From positions 310,001-374,000 of the forward strand of contig NZ_MDJD01000007.1 of NCBI RefSeq assembly GCF_001747085.1: a stretch of 64,000 bases of DNA, in the 5' to 3' direction. A program made the position numbers and the translations under genes. Of the stretch, positions 15,301 through 20,230 are shown piece by piece. Numbering within the stretch: position 1 is the first letter of the stretch; each line of letters begins with the position of its first letter. The notes under the pieces are model-generated. The model had not been told where the DNA came from and made no database searches. It saw only the letters and a list, made by a program, of their open reading frames with translations. This stretch comes from Flavivirga aquatica. Lineage in GTDB: Bacteria > Bacteroidota > Bacteroidia > Flavobacteriales > Flavobacteriaceae.

Positions 15301-18300
15301 TCCAAAACTATTTTCTACTCTTACAACAGCAAGTTCTTTTATGTTTACACACACATTACCCTCGTCATCACACAGCATAATATTAAACGTGTTGATTTCT
15401 TCTTGCTCTGAACCGTAATTGCAGTGTTCAATTTTTGCCCACATTTTTGAACTACAGTTTCCATGAATTTCAACTTCTTTTATTTTATATGGAAGCGCCA
15501 AATGCTGCTCGTCTCCAGTTACAAAAACAGATGAAGCATGGAAGGCCGCATCGAGTATCCCTGGGTGAAGTACGAATTGGTTCAAACTTCCCTCTTCAGA
15601 AGAAGGTAAATTTAATTTTGCCAGTGCAACACCTTCACCTAAATGAATTCCCTCTACTCTCATAAAGCTTGATCCATAGTCAATACCTTTCTTATTAAAA
15701 CGGCCATATAACTCTTCTGCTGTAATCTTCGTAGTACTACATGTGGCTCTTATACTATCCAAATCCAATATTATAGGATCAACAGATTCAACTATTAAAC
15801 AACCTTGACTATGAAGGGTGGTTTCCGAATGATTATCTGGACTTTCAGTATACACCTCATAATCAATACGTTCATTCTCTTCTATATAAAGTGCTATATG
15901 TAACTGAACGGGTTCTTTATCAACTACAACAGGATGATTCCAGGTTATATTGCTGATTTTAAATCCGTTATTAGCATGCTCTAATATTCCATATGAATTC
16001 TCCAGTGATGCTCTTGCCATTTCCAGATAGATAACACCAGGTAAAACGCGTTGTCCGTTTACAATATGATCTGACAGGAAGAATTCTTTACCTGTAAATG
16101 TTGTACTGAATCTTTGTTCGGAAAAATCTGAAGTATTTTGCTGTAATAAAGGATGAATAGCTCCAATTGTTTCCCTATTAAAAGAAAAATCCGTTTTTAG
16201 ACCTGAATCTGGAATCCAATACCGCGTTTCTGCAAAAGGATAGGTAGGAAGGTTTATACGATATGGCTTATTTTTTTTATATAATAAATGCCATTTTATA
16301 TTTGCTCCCTGTGCCCAATGTTGTGCTATTTGATTAAACTTATTTTTGGCAAACCATTTACCGATTAACTCCTGTGAATCCTCATCACTTCCTAATTGGC
16401 TTTCAATGCCCTTATCTTTAGAATTGTTTCCATACCAGTAATCTTCAATATCATTATTCCCTTCAATGAATAAATTGACTTTTTCTTTCAATTCCTGTAT
16501 ACTCTTCACCAAAAATACAACCCGTTCTTCCATATCATTACGTCCAACTTGTAATGTATAGGATAGGTTTAACAGATTCAATCTTTTATCTGAAGTTACT
16601 TCAAGATAACCAATAAATTTCTGTACACTTACAAGTAAACGCTCCCTGTTTTTCGCAGAAAACGGGATAATTACCTTTTCAAATTTAACGGATTCTTCTT
16701 CATTTACAGGAATATGTTCTTCGACAATAACATGGGCATTTCCTCCACCAAAACCAAAGGAACTAATCCCTGCTCGTCTTGGAATTTCTTGCTCATTCTC
16801 ATTTTTCAATTGTTCCCATTCCTGAGTTTTGTCTATTATATAAAAAGGTGTTTTCTCTAAAGAGATATATTTATTCAGCTTATCAAAATGCAAAATACCT
16901 GGTAACGTTTTTGCTCTAATAGATAATAGCACTTTAATAAATCCTGCAATTCCTGCAGCGGACTCACTATGTCCAATAACGCTTTTGACCGCACCAAGAC
17001 CACAAAAAGGAGTTGACGCGTTGGCACCCATCTCCTCAAACGCTTCTTTAAGCGCCTGAAATTCAATTGGATCTCCTAACGACGTACCTGTACCATGTGC
17101 TTCTATATAGCTGATTGTATCTGCTGGAATACTAGCTCCTTTATAAGCTGACTTAATCAATTGTTTTTGTGCATTCAAATTAGGTGCACGCAATGAATTT
17201 GACTGGCCATCATGATTAATCGTCGCTCCTTTTATAACTCCATAAATGGTATCATTATCTTTCAACGCTTCTTTATAAGGCTTCAACAGTACAGCTCCAT
17301 ATCCCTCGGAGCGTACAAATCCATCCGCACTGTCGTCAAAGGTCTTGCAATGGCCATCCTTTGATAACATCCCTGCTTTATGGCTTGCGATATAAATACG
17401 AGAAGAAAGAATAAGGTTAATTCCTCCCGCGATAGCCATTGAACACTCCCCTTTGTTGATCGATTCAATTGCATGATGAATTGCAACTAACGAACTGGAG
17501 CACGCTGTGTTTATCACCTCACTAGGTCCATGAAAGTTAAACCATCGGGATACTCTATGAGGAATCATACTCATATGAAGCCCTGAGTCTATGTAGGCTC
17601 CATAAATATCTATTAAATCTGGTCTTTTTGATATTAATTCGGCATAATCATTGGAATGCACACCAACAAATAAACCGATATCTTTATCACCCAAAGTAGC
17701 AGGGTCATAGCCTCCATCTTCAATAACGTTCCATGTAAGTTGCAATATTTTTCTTTGTTGTGGATCCATACTCTCTGCCTCCAAAGGAGATATCCCAAAG
17801 AATCCTGCATCAAACTGATCTACATCCTTAATAAAACCACCCCATTTAGGTTCAAAATCAACGGATTCATCATATAAACTCTGATAATCTTCGATTACCT
17901 GAGGACGACTTTGAGATATTGCTGAGATGCAATCTTTTTTATTCACTATATTTTCCCAGAATAGTTCTGGGTTTGTTGCTTCGCCTGGAAAATTGCAGCT
18001 AATACCAATCACGGCAATATTTGTATCCTCTTGCTTTGTGTTAACTTTATGATATGTTTTTTCCTCCTCAGGTTGTTGAATATTAGAAACATCTGGTCTC
18101 TCAATTTGGGTTGAAAGATATTGTGCGAGTTTATCTATGGTTCGATGCTTAAAGAACATTACCGGTTCAAACTTAATATTAAATTCTTCCTCTATTTTTC
18201 TGGAAACTTTAATATATTTAATTGAATCAAAACCAAGTTCACCAAATGATATTTTGTTTTCAATCTTTGTCGATTCTATATCTAGTACATTAGAAAACAC

Positions 18301-20097
18301 ATCATCTTTGAGCTTCTTTAAAATTTCATTTTCAAAATCTTGATAATTAAGTGATACAGGTTTAACCGCTTCTTTTTGAACAGTACCTGTTTGATAATTA
18401 TAAAGAGGCGAGAGTTTATTTTCTTTGTATAAGTTTCTACAATTTTTTCTTTGAATCTTACCACTTCCTGTCTTCGGAATTGTTCCTTTCTTAACTAAAT
18501 TTACTTCATATACTTCAAGCATATATGCTTCAGCTACACAATTCAAAACTTCCTGAGATAAGTTCTTATATTCTGTGAGGTTTAAAGCTTCTGTTTCCTG
18601 AACAATAATTATTTTTTCTTGTTGATCCAACTCACATGAAAACACACATAAAGGTAGCATAAGGTCGGGAAGCTTATTTTTAATAACCCACTCAATGTCA
18701 ACAGGATGATAATTTTTCCCATTAATAATCATAACCTCTTTTTCTCTTCCTATAATATATAGATGATTCTCTTGTATAAACCCAAGATCTCCAGTCCTAA
18801 AAAAACCCATTTCCTTAGAACCTTCTATCGTTCTATTAAATATTTTTTTAGTCTCTTCTAGTTGATTAAGGTAGCCTTTACCAACGGATGGACTCTTAAT
18901 CCAAATTTCTCCTACTTCATCTGGTTGACATGTTTTGTTTGTTTCTGGATTAACACACAATATTTTAACATCTTCATTAATAATTCCACAACTTGAGACT
19001 GACTTGCTTATATTATTTTTATCAGATAATTTAATTACTCCTTTTTTTAGGCTTGGGATATCCAGTGAAAGAAAACCTATTTTATCGGTTGGTCTCTTTG
19101 TTGTTACAGAGCCTACTTCTGACATGCCGTAATGCGGGCAGAACATATTATTTTTCAGTCCTAATACTTTAAATTTTTTAACAAAATTTTCATAAGTTTC
19201 CTTTCGCACCGGTTCTCCTCCACAAATAATTCCCTTAAGCGAGCTTAAGGATATCCCTTTAAGGTTAGTAACGTCTATTGATGAACAACAATAATCGAAA
19301 GCAAAATTAGGTGCTGCTGTATGGGTAGCCTGATATTTACTAATTATTTCAAACCACTTATATGGATTACTCACAAAACTGTCTGGAGGCAAAATGACAC
19401 TTGAAGCACCTTTTAACAACGGCGTAATAAAATTAAAAAACAATCCAAAACTATGAAACTGTGGCATCCATGAAACGATACAACTTTCCTCTTGAATGTC
19501 CCATTGCTCAACTCCCTGCATTGCTTGACTCATTATATTGCTTTGGGTAAGCATCACTCCTTTGGGTTTTGATGTTGATCCTGATGTATATAATAAAAGC
19601 GCAATATCTTCTAAATTTGATTTTCTTGGTTTTTCAAATTCTATATTACCCTCTTCAAGTTCATCTACGCATAAAATAGAGGTGTTTGCAAAATCACTAT
19701 TTTCTTCCAGTAATTTCTTAAAATTTGTATCGGTTATAATACATTTTGCATCTGAATCCTGAAAAATAGGTAAAATTTTATCTTTAATATTAACTCCTCC
19801 ATCAATGCTCACCAAAGCTGTAGGTATTGCTGTTACATTTGCATGGAAACACGCCAGAAGACTACTAATATATTCCATGCCTTGTGGTAATAAAATAATA
19901 ACTTTGTTCTGAGGTTGGAGTAATTTTTGAAGGATACTACTTACTAATACAATTTTCTTTACTAACGTTTCTCCAGTTAGATAGGTTAGGTTATTGTTAT
20001 CATCTTGGAAAGTAAATAGCTTCTTATCAGTATACTTTTTTGATAGATTCTTATAAAAAATTGATGATGTAAAAGGGCGTTTAATATTATGTGTCAT
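1..20097 (-). CDS. Giant trans-AT modular polyketide synthase (FAAL-ACP then four KS-DH-KR-ACP modules and a fifth KS), cut by window edge
   Basis: A single frame from the ATG at 20097 to base 1 has no stop, so at least 6,699 residues are encoded and the C-terminus lies outside the window. The frame is the same at both ends: KS sequence reads in phase at base 1. An in-frame stop (20179-20181) lies upstream of the ATG with no other ATG between. Domain order: FAAL-like adenylation domain (about 1-560), ACP (Ser625), KS1 (Cys866), DH1 (His1344/Asp1516), KR1 (Tyr1935), ACP1 (Ser2093), KS2 (Cys2367), DH2 (His2848), KR2 (Tyr3414), ACP2 (Ser3565), KS3 (Cys3840), DH3 (His4301), KR3 (Tyr4869), ACP3 (Ser5020), KS4 (Cys5295), DH4 (His5756), KR4 (Tyr6324), ACP4 (Ser6476), KS5 (from about 6570). 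No AT, ER or methyltransferase domain was found. After each complete KS comes the conserved linker ending in LPTYPFA or a close variant, a hallmark of trans-AT synthases. Malonyl units must come from an AT encoded elsewhere (inference). Confidence 0.95.
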   Translation of the reverse strand, partial: MTHNIKRPFTSSIFYKNLSKKYTDKKLFTFQDDNNNLTYLTGETLVKKIVLVSSILQKLLQPQNKVIILLPQGMEYISSLLACFHANVTAIPTALVSIDGGVNIKDKILPIFQDSDAKCIITDTNFKKLLEENSDFANTSILCVDELEEGNIEFEKPRKSNLEDIALLLYTSGSTSKPKGVMLTQSNIMSQAMQGVEQWDIQEESCIVSWMPQFHSFGLFFNFITPLLKGASSVILPPDSFVSNPYKWFEIISKYQATHTAAPNFAFDYCCSSIDVTNLKGISLSSLKGIICGGEPVRKETYENFVKKFKVLGLKNNMFCPHYGMSEVGSVTTKRPTDKIGFLSLDIPSLKKGVIKLSDKNNISKSVSSCGIINEDVKILCVNPETNKTCQPDEVGEIWIKSPSVGKGYLNQLEETKKIFNRTIEGSKEMGFFRTGDLGFIQENHLYIIGREKEVMIINGKNYHPVDIEWVIKNKLPDLMLPLCVFSCELDQQEKIIIVQETEALNLTEYKNLSQEVLNCVAEAYMLEVYEVNLVKKGTIPKTGSGKIQRKNCRNLYKENKLSPLYNYQTGTVQKEAVKPVSLNYQDFENEILKKLKDDVFSNVLDIESTKIENKISFGELGFDSIKYIKVSRKIEEEFNIKFEPVMFFKHRTIDKLAQYLSTQIERPDVSNIQQPEEEKTYHKVNTKQEDTNIAVIGISCNFPGEATNPELFWENIVNKKDCISAISQSRPQVIEDYQSLYDESVDFEPKWGGFIKDVDQFDAGFFGISPLEAESMDPQQRKILQLTWNVIEDGGYDPATLGDKDIGLFVGVHSNDYAELISKRPDLIDIYGAYIDSGLHMSMIPHRVSRWFNFHGPSEVINTACSSSLVAIHHAIESINKGECSMAIAGGINLILSSRIYIASHKAGMLSKDGHCKTFDDSADGFVRSEGYGAVLLKPYKEALKDNDTIYGVIKGATINHDGQSNSLRAPNLNAQKQLIKSAYKGASIPADTISYIEAHGTGTSLGDPIEFQALKEAFEEMGANASTPFCGLGAVKSVIGHSESAAGIAGFIKVLLSIRAKTLPGILHFDKLNKYISLEKTPFYIIDKTQEWEQLKNENEQEIPRRAGISSFGFGGGNAHVIVEEHIPVNEEESVKFEKVIIPFSAKNRERLLVSVQKFIGYLEVTSDKRLNLLNLSYTLQVGRNDMEERVVFLVKSIQELKEKVNLFIEGNNDIEDYWYGNNSKDKGIESQLGSDEDSQELIGKWFAKNKFNQIAQHWAQGANIKWHLLYKKNKPYRINLPTYPFAETRYWIPDSGLKTDFSFNRETIGAIHPLLQQNTSDFSEQRFSTTFTGKEFFLSDHIVNGQRVLPGVIYLEMARASLENSYGILEHANNGFKISNITWNHPVVVDKEPVQLHIALYIEENERIDYEVYTESPDNHSETTLHSQGCLIVESVDPIILDLDSIRATCSTTKITAEELYGRFNKKGIDYGSSFMRVEGIHLGEGVALAKLNLPSSEEGSLNQFVLHPGILDAAFHASSVFVTGDEQHLALPYKIKEVEIHGNCSSKMWAKIEHCNYGSEQEEINTFNIMLCDDEGNVCVNIKELAVVRVENSFGKNKDESEAKTLILTPDWKEHPFSGKDDKMEFDERLLILIEPEEVLVEKVEAELKSIGVRSIVFKTQEQEIEERYTNYTLKLFKELQSVIKDGSNKKIFIQVVASTQGKQKTFMGLVGMLKTAFQEYPNSIVQFIGVDFWKVVTTALLNDNSYRPWEAFIQHKNNKRYTFDWNTIEDYSYKEDLWKTDGVYIITGGMGGLGMLFAQEIISKAEHSVIILTGRSVLNEERKKKIQKLEGDSAIVEYKQTDITQINDVQILIKDIVERFGKLNGIIHSAGIIHDNYIIKKTEAELKEVLQVKVHGLINLDKASSVIPLDFIILFSSIAGSLGNPGQADYSAANAFMDNFAVYRNDLLTFQKRFGHTLSVNWPLWKEGGMQVNSDVEGLMKQNMGMLPMKTSNGLESLYRAFASGKAQVMVIEGYEEKINAFIKQQTLNESLQKSLKKDALMALPTISPELLEEKAVNYFKNLLSSFIRLPVKEIDANAHMDKYGIDSIMIMQLTSSLEKVFGILPKTLFFEYKSIKTLTGYFLEDFNTQLIELLGLDKEVIETNTSSNNSKAYKKPVEIEAVRRKRTRFTYENNSSKKEKPLKKEDIAIIGLAGQYPDSEDVNEFWNVLKNGKDCITEIPKERWDSSLYFDENRHVKGKTYTKWGGFLDGVDQFDPLFFNISPLEAEMMDPQERLFLQCVHKAIEDAGYSKESLMNTQEGGKEGSVGVFAGVMFQEYQLYGAQEQAKGNTLAISGNIASIANRVSYFYNLHGPSMTVDTMCSSSLSALHLACQSIHNSECEFAIAGGVNISIHPNKYLLLAQGNFASSKGKCESFGQGGDGYVPGEGVGAVLLKPLSKAIEDGNHIYGIVKSTAINHGGKTNGYTVPNPNAQADVIEEALNNAGIDPGTINYMEAHGTGTSLGDPIEIAGLTKVFKKYAVENQFCTIGSVKSNIGHCESAAGMAGITKILLQMKYKQLVPSLHSKELNPNIDFNNSPFVVQQELAEWKSVELTENGRTKEYPRRAGLSSFGAGGSNAHVIIEEYVPAEERGAEIITTKQNPAIILLSAKDEVKLKEQAGNMLKALKRQEFSDKDLINIAYTLQVGRSAMEERMAMIVTSLSQLEDNLVAYLENKNYKENIYCGNTKRDKSLVGVLGVDDDIQKVIGSWINKKKYEKVLDLWVAGLNVDWEILYNAKGKPKRVSLPTYPFAKERYWVPFSESSSLVLGGDSYLHPLIHKNTSNLEEQKFSSTFTGKESFLLDHNVRGEKTLPGVAYLELARFAGSLSLEVPITQFRDVKWLHPISVNESPFEIQVGIFEDSEGLGYEVYSGSAESELIHSQGTLGYGDFSAPSPYDISALRSGFLSEKSGSSFYTIFKDLGIEYGSGFQGVEALYYSPEGCLSKIGLSRDSDYELQPGVLDSALQTCLGFSLDNLSLGLPYSIKEVTLYGDVSQTVWCYARKSSNDHTNKVSSYDIDLLSESGDVLLRMRDFVTLPADGFHNQGNKDSNSLTDIIPELHLYDSSWNVQVLDAVSESSEEKGLVILSGGSVSLSDKLRESLESDVVTVNEPDELSYYNKLQELIQSNLGTKVPLRITVLYRNSEYLDYGFITGLLRTAEHENPKLTCKTIGIDSLSVKELDNLKHIINSEFLDAGKEVRYLNGEREVRGLRALPLNTDFTDLPVKEGGVYLITGGCGGLGLIFASHFSSTPGVQLVLTGRRKESRLNDKELLSLGAVYYSCDVSDKEDVFSLISHIKDTYGRLDGIVHSAGVLRDGFLLNKTIEEASQVLAPKILGTKYLDEATKDLALNFMVYFSSTAGVFGNVGQADYSSGNAWMDFYASYRNDLVLKGKRHGISLSINWPLWSEGGMRIDKDIEKHMESRTGLLSLPTADGIIAFDSLLSRGITQGAVFYGHKDRLERSLLKITPSSEVETEDNLVEVTDKLQEATIDYMKSIFSSVLKLPSERIDIESSFSQYGIDSIMISKLTNRLSDVFEDLPVTLLFEHQTLSSLSAYFSKSYPKRLLELTGLNEEHVEITPVLSKVDFEDIDKSISRRKRSKESSQKGRSFGGGNSIKEDIAIIGLSGRYPGATTLEDFWENLKMGKDAITEIPLDRWDAEGMYDPEKGELGKISSKWGGFIDDVDKFDPLFFNISPREAELMDPQERLFLQTAWETIEDAGYTLDQLTKVRSSQGSGLGGHVGVYAGVMYGEYQLFGAEETLKGNPTSTWCSPSSIANRVSYALNLHGPSMGVDTMCSSSLVSIHLAIDAIRNGLCSMAIAGGVNVSIHPNKYKNLSQNMFVSDKGRCESFGEGGNGYVPSEGVGAVLLKPLSQAEADGDQIYGVIKGSSLNHGGKANGYTVPNPKAQAAVIQEAIARAGVSPDDFSYIEAHGTGTSLGDPIEIAGLSKAFKGSKEGQYCAIGSIKSNIGHAESAAGISGVTKVLLQLKHKQLVPSLHSERLNPNIDFEKTPFKVQQKLEDWVSPKGRSRLAGLSSFGAGGSNAHLIIEEYVPIKKKVYESKDAVIIVLSAKDKDRLKEQVINLESYLIKNPETNIYDLAYTLQIGRESMEERLAFVADGLTELKGCLGAYSSGEISGLFIGNSKKENSSFSLEGEAGEAYIETAISKQEYAALVQLWVKGAVIDWGLLYKNNRPSIVSLPPYPFAKERYWIPVSDILSPVIGGKGLLHPLLHSNESSLLEQKYQSIFTGKESFLSDHTVQGDKVLPGVVYLELARVAGSLSLEAPITQFRDVKWLQPIRVNSNPVEVQVGIFEDAEGLGYEIYSGSGDSELIHSEGSLSTANLTSPESYEISSLLSSFSSEKDSTSWYEIFKDLGIQYGTSFKGVETLYYNQEGCLSKIGLSRDSNYVLQPGVLDSALQTCLGLSLNDSEINLNLPYSIKEVTIYGDVSQTVWCYVRKSSDNSDRKISSYDIDLLSELGEVLLSMRDFVTLPLDGIQNSVSIDSGSPSATSPELLIYGNTWNVQLLNSTSEIPEANGLVVLCGGSTSLSEKLGESLGYNVMTVNESDELTFYNKLQELVQSNLETKDLLYITVVYRNSEYLNYGFITGLLRTAEQENPKLICKTIGLERLSVKELDDIGSTITSEFLDANKEVRYQGNLREVRNLEALPSEDTSTDLLIKENGVYVITGGCGGLGHIFATYFSSTPRVQLILTGRRKESRLNDKELASLGAIYYSCDVSNKESVSTLISYIKDTYGKLDGVIHSAGVLRDSFLLNKTIDEAAQVLAPKILGTKYLDEATKEFNLDFMVYFSSTAGAFGNVGQADYSSGNAWMDYYAVYRNDLVSRGKRHGLSLSINWPLWTEGGMRIDKDIEKHMESRTGLLSLATSDGVIAFEHLLSTGISQGAVFYGYKDRLERSLLKTVSDSRENRVENSVEATDKLLEATTEYVKAIFSSVLKLSQERIDTEDSFSQYGIDSIMVSKLTNRLSEVFEDLPVTLLFEYQTISSLSTYFAETYTKQLLELTGLNKDDRGSVTQVLPKIDGNIDKTLSRRKRAVGFSSKGHSFDAGRSVKEDIAIIGLSGRYPGAATLEDFWENLKMGKDAITEIPLERWDVEGMYDQEKGKLGKISSKWGGFIDDVDKFDPLFFNISPREAELMDPQERLFLQTAWETIEDAGYTLDQLAKVRSSQGDGLGGHVGVYAGVMYGEYQLFGAEETVKGNPMATWFSSSSIANRVSYCLNLHGPSMGVDTMCSSSLVSIHLAIDAIRNGLCSMAIAGGVNVSIHPNKYKNLSKNLFVSDKGRCESFGEGGNGYVPSEGVGAVLLKPLSQAEADGDQIYGVIKGSSLNHGGKANGYTVPNPNAQAGVIQEAIERAGVSPDDFSYIEAHGTGTSLGDPIEIAGLSKAFKGSKVGQYCAIGSIKSNIGHAESAAGISGVTKVLLQLKHKQLVPSLHSKTLNPSIDFENTPFRVQQDLEDWTTPEGNPRLAGISAFGAGGSNAHLIIEEYVPKERQGYQSKDAAIVVLSAKNKDRLQEQVINLQSYLDNHQETNIYDLAYTLQIGRESMEERLAFIVKDIDSLLKEMELYLSSKKGTFFSRKNQETASEFLLEGEAGKGYMEIAIRKKESRSLVQLWVGGAKIDWQLLYEKGDIPNKISLPTYPFTKEHYWVTQTKSLNNINTESKLHPLLHRNESDLTEQKFQSTFTGKELYFLDHKVGDEKVLPGAAYLELAREAGQRSLRAPITQIKEITWLSPIAINETKKQINISIFEEGSSIGYEIYSNSGDKELIHSRGKLSKSLLPSVSSFNINEIKNRTSYTKQKVDCYSIFKKLGLNYGESFQGIEALYYNDSESLGKINLSNEKGFILQPGLLDSALQTCLGTSLNDSERSLSLPFSVKEVNIYDDVSKTSWCYVKKNSRNKTGDKISSYNINLLSNSGDVLLNFIDFVVVPLDMNNTIDSQSGIESEELKTHLYQNTWKEKNSFDQLTLAGYTPLIVLAGGSAELAERLQTLLQIEVIVINEDNEINYYKKCKELVKSKFAAKSKHFITVIYSNEDYVNYSFISGLLKSANRENSRIIGKTIGIPDSSIENFETVHKIIESEKWDVSKEVRYNGIKREVRELSILKDSFTSSSSFEIKEGGIYIITGGSGGLGEIFARYISETKDTKLILAGRSKKSRLNDSSLQNLNAIYRSCDISNSTSVNELIKEIVDTHGRLDGIIHSAGVLRDRILQNEIIDESETVLSPKIIGTKNLDQATKDLDLDFMIFFSSISGAFGNIGQSDYSSGNAWMDNYSSYRNNLRKKGKRKGVTISINWPLWKEGVMQIDEKTEQYMKDQIGLYALQTKDGVDAFNTFLSQEVSQGAILYGQKSKLSINLVDKASSIDQKKSSNITELDRDKMKEGVNRYLKDILSKTLKLSPDRIEDTIPFGKYGVDSIMIVSLTNNLNTVFEDIPSTLFFEYNNVSELSDYFIQEYPNRLLELIDIKKEDVLISQPEKIYQPKQVDLKASINTRKRFVASEGENIVEVSHPVKKEGIAIIGLSGRYPGAATLEDFWDNLKMGKDSITEIPLERWDVEGMYDPEKGKVGKIASKWGGFIDNVDKFDPLFFNISPREAELMDPQERLFLQTAWETIEDAGYTLDQLTKVRSSQGSGLGGHVG
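400..4757 (-). other. PKS module 4: KS-DH-KR-ACP
   Basis: KS4 has DTMCSSS (Cys5295, codon 4213-4215) and both histidine motifs. DH4 reads HKVGDEKVLP (His5756): the glycine normally four residues after the histidine is Asp and a Gly sits one place earlier, so this DH motif is atypical. The LQPGLLDSALQ motif is intact. KR4 has GGSGGLG and Tyr6324 in QSDYSSGN, where the other KRs have QADYS. ACP4 has GVDS (Ser6476). The module is otherwise complete, so a fourth alkene is likely if DH4 is active. Confidence 0.88.
4425..4542. repeat. KS4 copy of long intragenic PKS repeat
   Basis: This is a 118-base exact match to 8790-8907, inside a longer near-identical KS block. Just to its left, at 4388-4424, the KS4 sequence differs from KS3 and KS5 at several positions. 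The blocks are therefore mosaic rather than uniformly diverged. Confidence 0.9.
4780..9122 (-). other. PKS module 3: KS-DH-KR-ACP
   Basis: KS3 has DTMCSSS (Cys3840, codon 8578-8580), EAHGTGTSLGDP and SNIGHAESAAG. DH3 has HTVQGDKVLP (His4301) and LQPGVLDSALQ. KR3 has GGCGGLG and Tyr4869 in QADYSSGN. ACP3 has GIDS (Ser5020). The ACP-to-KS linker carries the arginine-rich SRRKR segment also seen in module 2. The KS3 coding DNA is nearly identical to that of KS4 (see the repeat entries), while the DH and KR parts are related but more diverged. Predicted step: extension to an enoyl-ACP. Confidence 0.9.
8740..8907. repeat. KS3 copy of long intragenic PKS repeat
   Basis: Bases 8740-8808 are identical to bases 1-69 (KS5), and bases 8790-8907 are identical to 4425-4542 (KS4, 118 bases). 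The similarity continues with scattered mismatches through most of the KS region, for example 7980-8500 against 3615-4135. Repeat spacing is about 4.37 kb, the length of one module. Confidence 0.9.
9150..13540 (-). other. PKS module 2: KS-DH-KR-ACP
   Basis: KS2 has DTMCSSS (Cys2367, codon 12997-12999) and the histidine motifs EAHGTGT and SNIGHCESAAG. The KS-to-DH linker contains YTLQVGRSAMEER and LPTYPFAKERYW, with no AT between. DH2 has HNVRGEKTLP (His2848) and the LQPGVLDSALQ aspartate motif. KR2 has GGCGGLG, the segment HSAGVLRD and Tyr3414 in QADYSSGN. The aspartate in VLRD sits where B-type KRs carry the last D of LDD (inference on stereochemistry). ACP2 has GIDS (Ser3565). All catalytic residues expected for alkene formation are present. 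Confidence 0.9.
13640..18030 (-). other. PKS module 1: KS-DH-KR-ACP
   Basis: KS1 has the active-site TACSSS (Cys866, codon 17500-17502) and both histidines, in EAHGTGTSLGDP and in VIGHSESAAG. It differs from the later KSs in the substrate-side segment NHDGQSNSLRAPN; KS2-KS4 have NHGGKxNGYTVPNP. This suggests that KS1 accepts the starter rather than an enoyl chain. DH1 has HIVNGQRVLP (His1344) and DAAFH (Asp1516). KR1 has GGMGGLG near residue 1790 and the Ser/Tyr/Asn triad, with Tyr1935 in QADYSAAN. ACP1 has GIDS (Ser2093). Expected chemistry: one malonyl extension, ketoreduction and dehydration to an alkene. Confidence 0.9.
18060..20097 (-). other. PKS loading region: FAAL-like AMP ligase plus ACP0
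   Basis: This is the N-terminal part of the PKS. The ANL-superfamily P-loop YTSGST lies near residue 170. It is followed by the FAAL-type WMPQFHSFGL segment and a PNFAFDYC segment like the PNFAYDLC of fatty-acyl-AMP ligases. The motif FRTGDLGF and a C-terminal K in TGSGKIQRK are also visible. The ACP carries the phosphopantetheine motif GFDS with Ser625 (codon 18223-18225). Members of this family adenylate a carboxylic acid and pass it to a partner ACP without CoA. Fatty acids are the usual substrates, but the adjacent chorismate-lyase-like gene suggests an aromatic acid here (inference). The segment between FAAL and ACP is short. Confidence 0.85.
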
Positions 20098-20230
20098 AAT
20101 GTCTATATAAATTATCCTTGTTGCAAAGCCTTCAGGATATTCAACGGTAGAAATTCTATTTTTTGATTGATGAAAACCTTAGATTTTAAAATTTTTCTCT
20201 AGCTCAAGGAAGAGAAAGTCTAAAGGAATT

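Noticed and set aside
2000-16000. Possible methyltransferase or enoylreductase between DH and KR
   Set aside because: The region between DH and KR reads as the structural half of the KR (TGLLRTAEQENP-like segments); no SAM-binding GxGxG or ER nucleotide motif was seen.
16900-17000. GHSESAAG-type motifs in the PKS that look like an AT GHSxG active site
   Set aside because: They lie in the KS at the second catalytic histidine (VIGHSESAAG), not in an AT; no AT-specific flanking sequence is present in any module.
1-20097. Many short open frames on the plus strand and in other minus frames across the PKS region
   Set aside because: They overlap the continuous PKS frame, have no recognisable domains and several repeat at the module spacing, as expected for shadows of repeated coding DNA.
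1-20097. PUFA-type or iterative type I synthase
   Set aside because: There are no tandem ACPs and no AT, and there is a distinct KS in each module with trans-AT docking linkers, which fits a modular line.
20098-20230. Small gene between the chorismate-lyase-like gene and the PKS
   Set aside because: No open frame of useful length with a start was found in the 133 bases.
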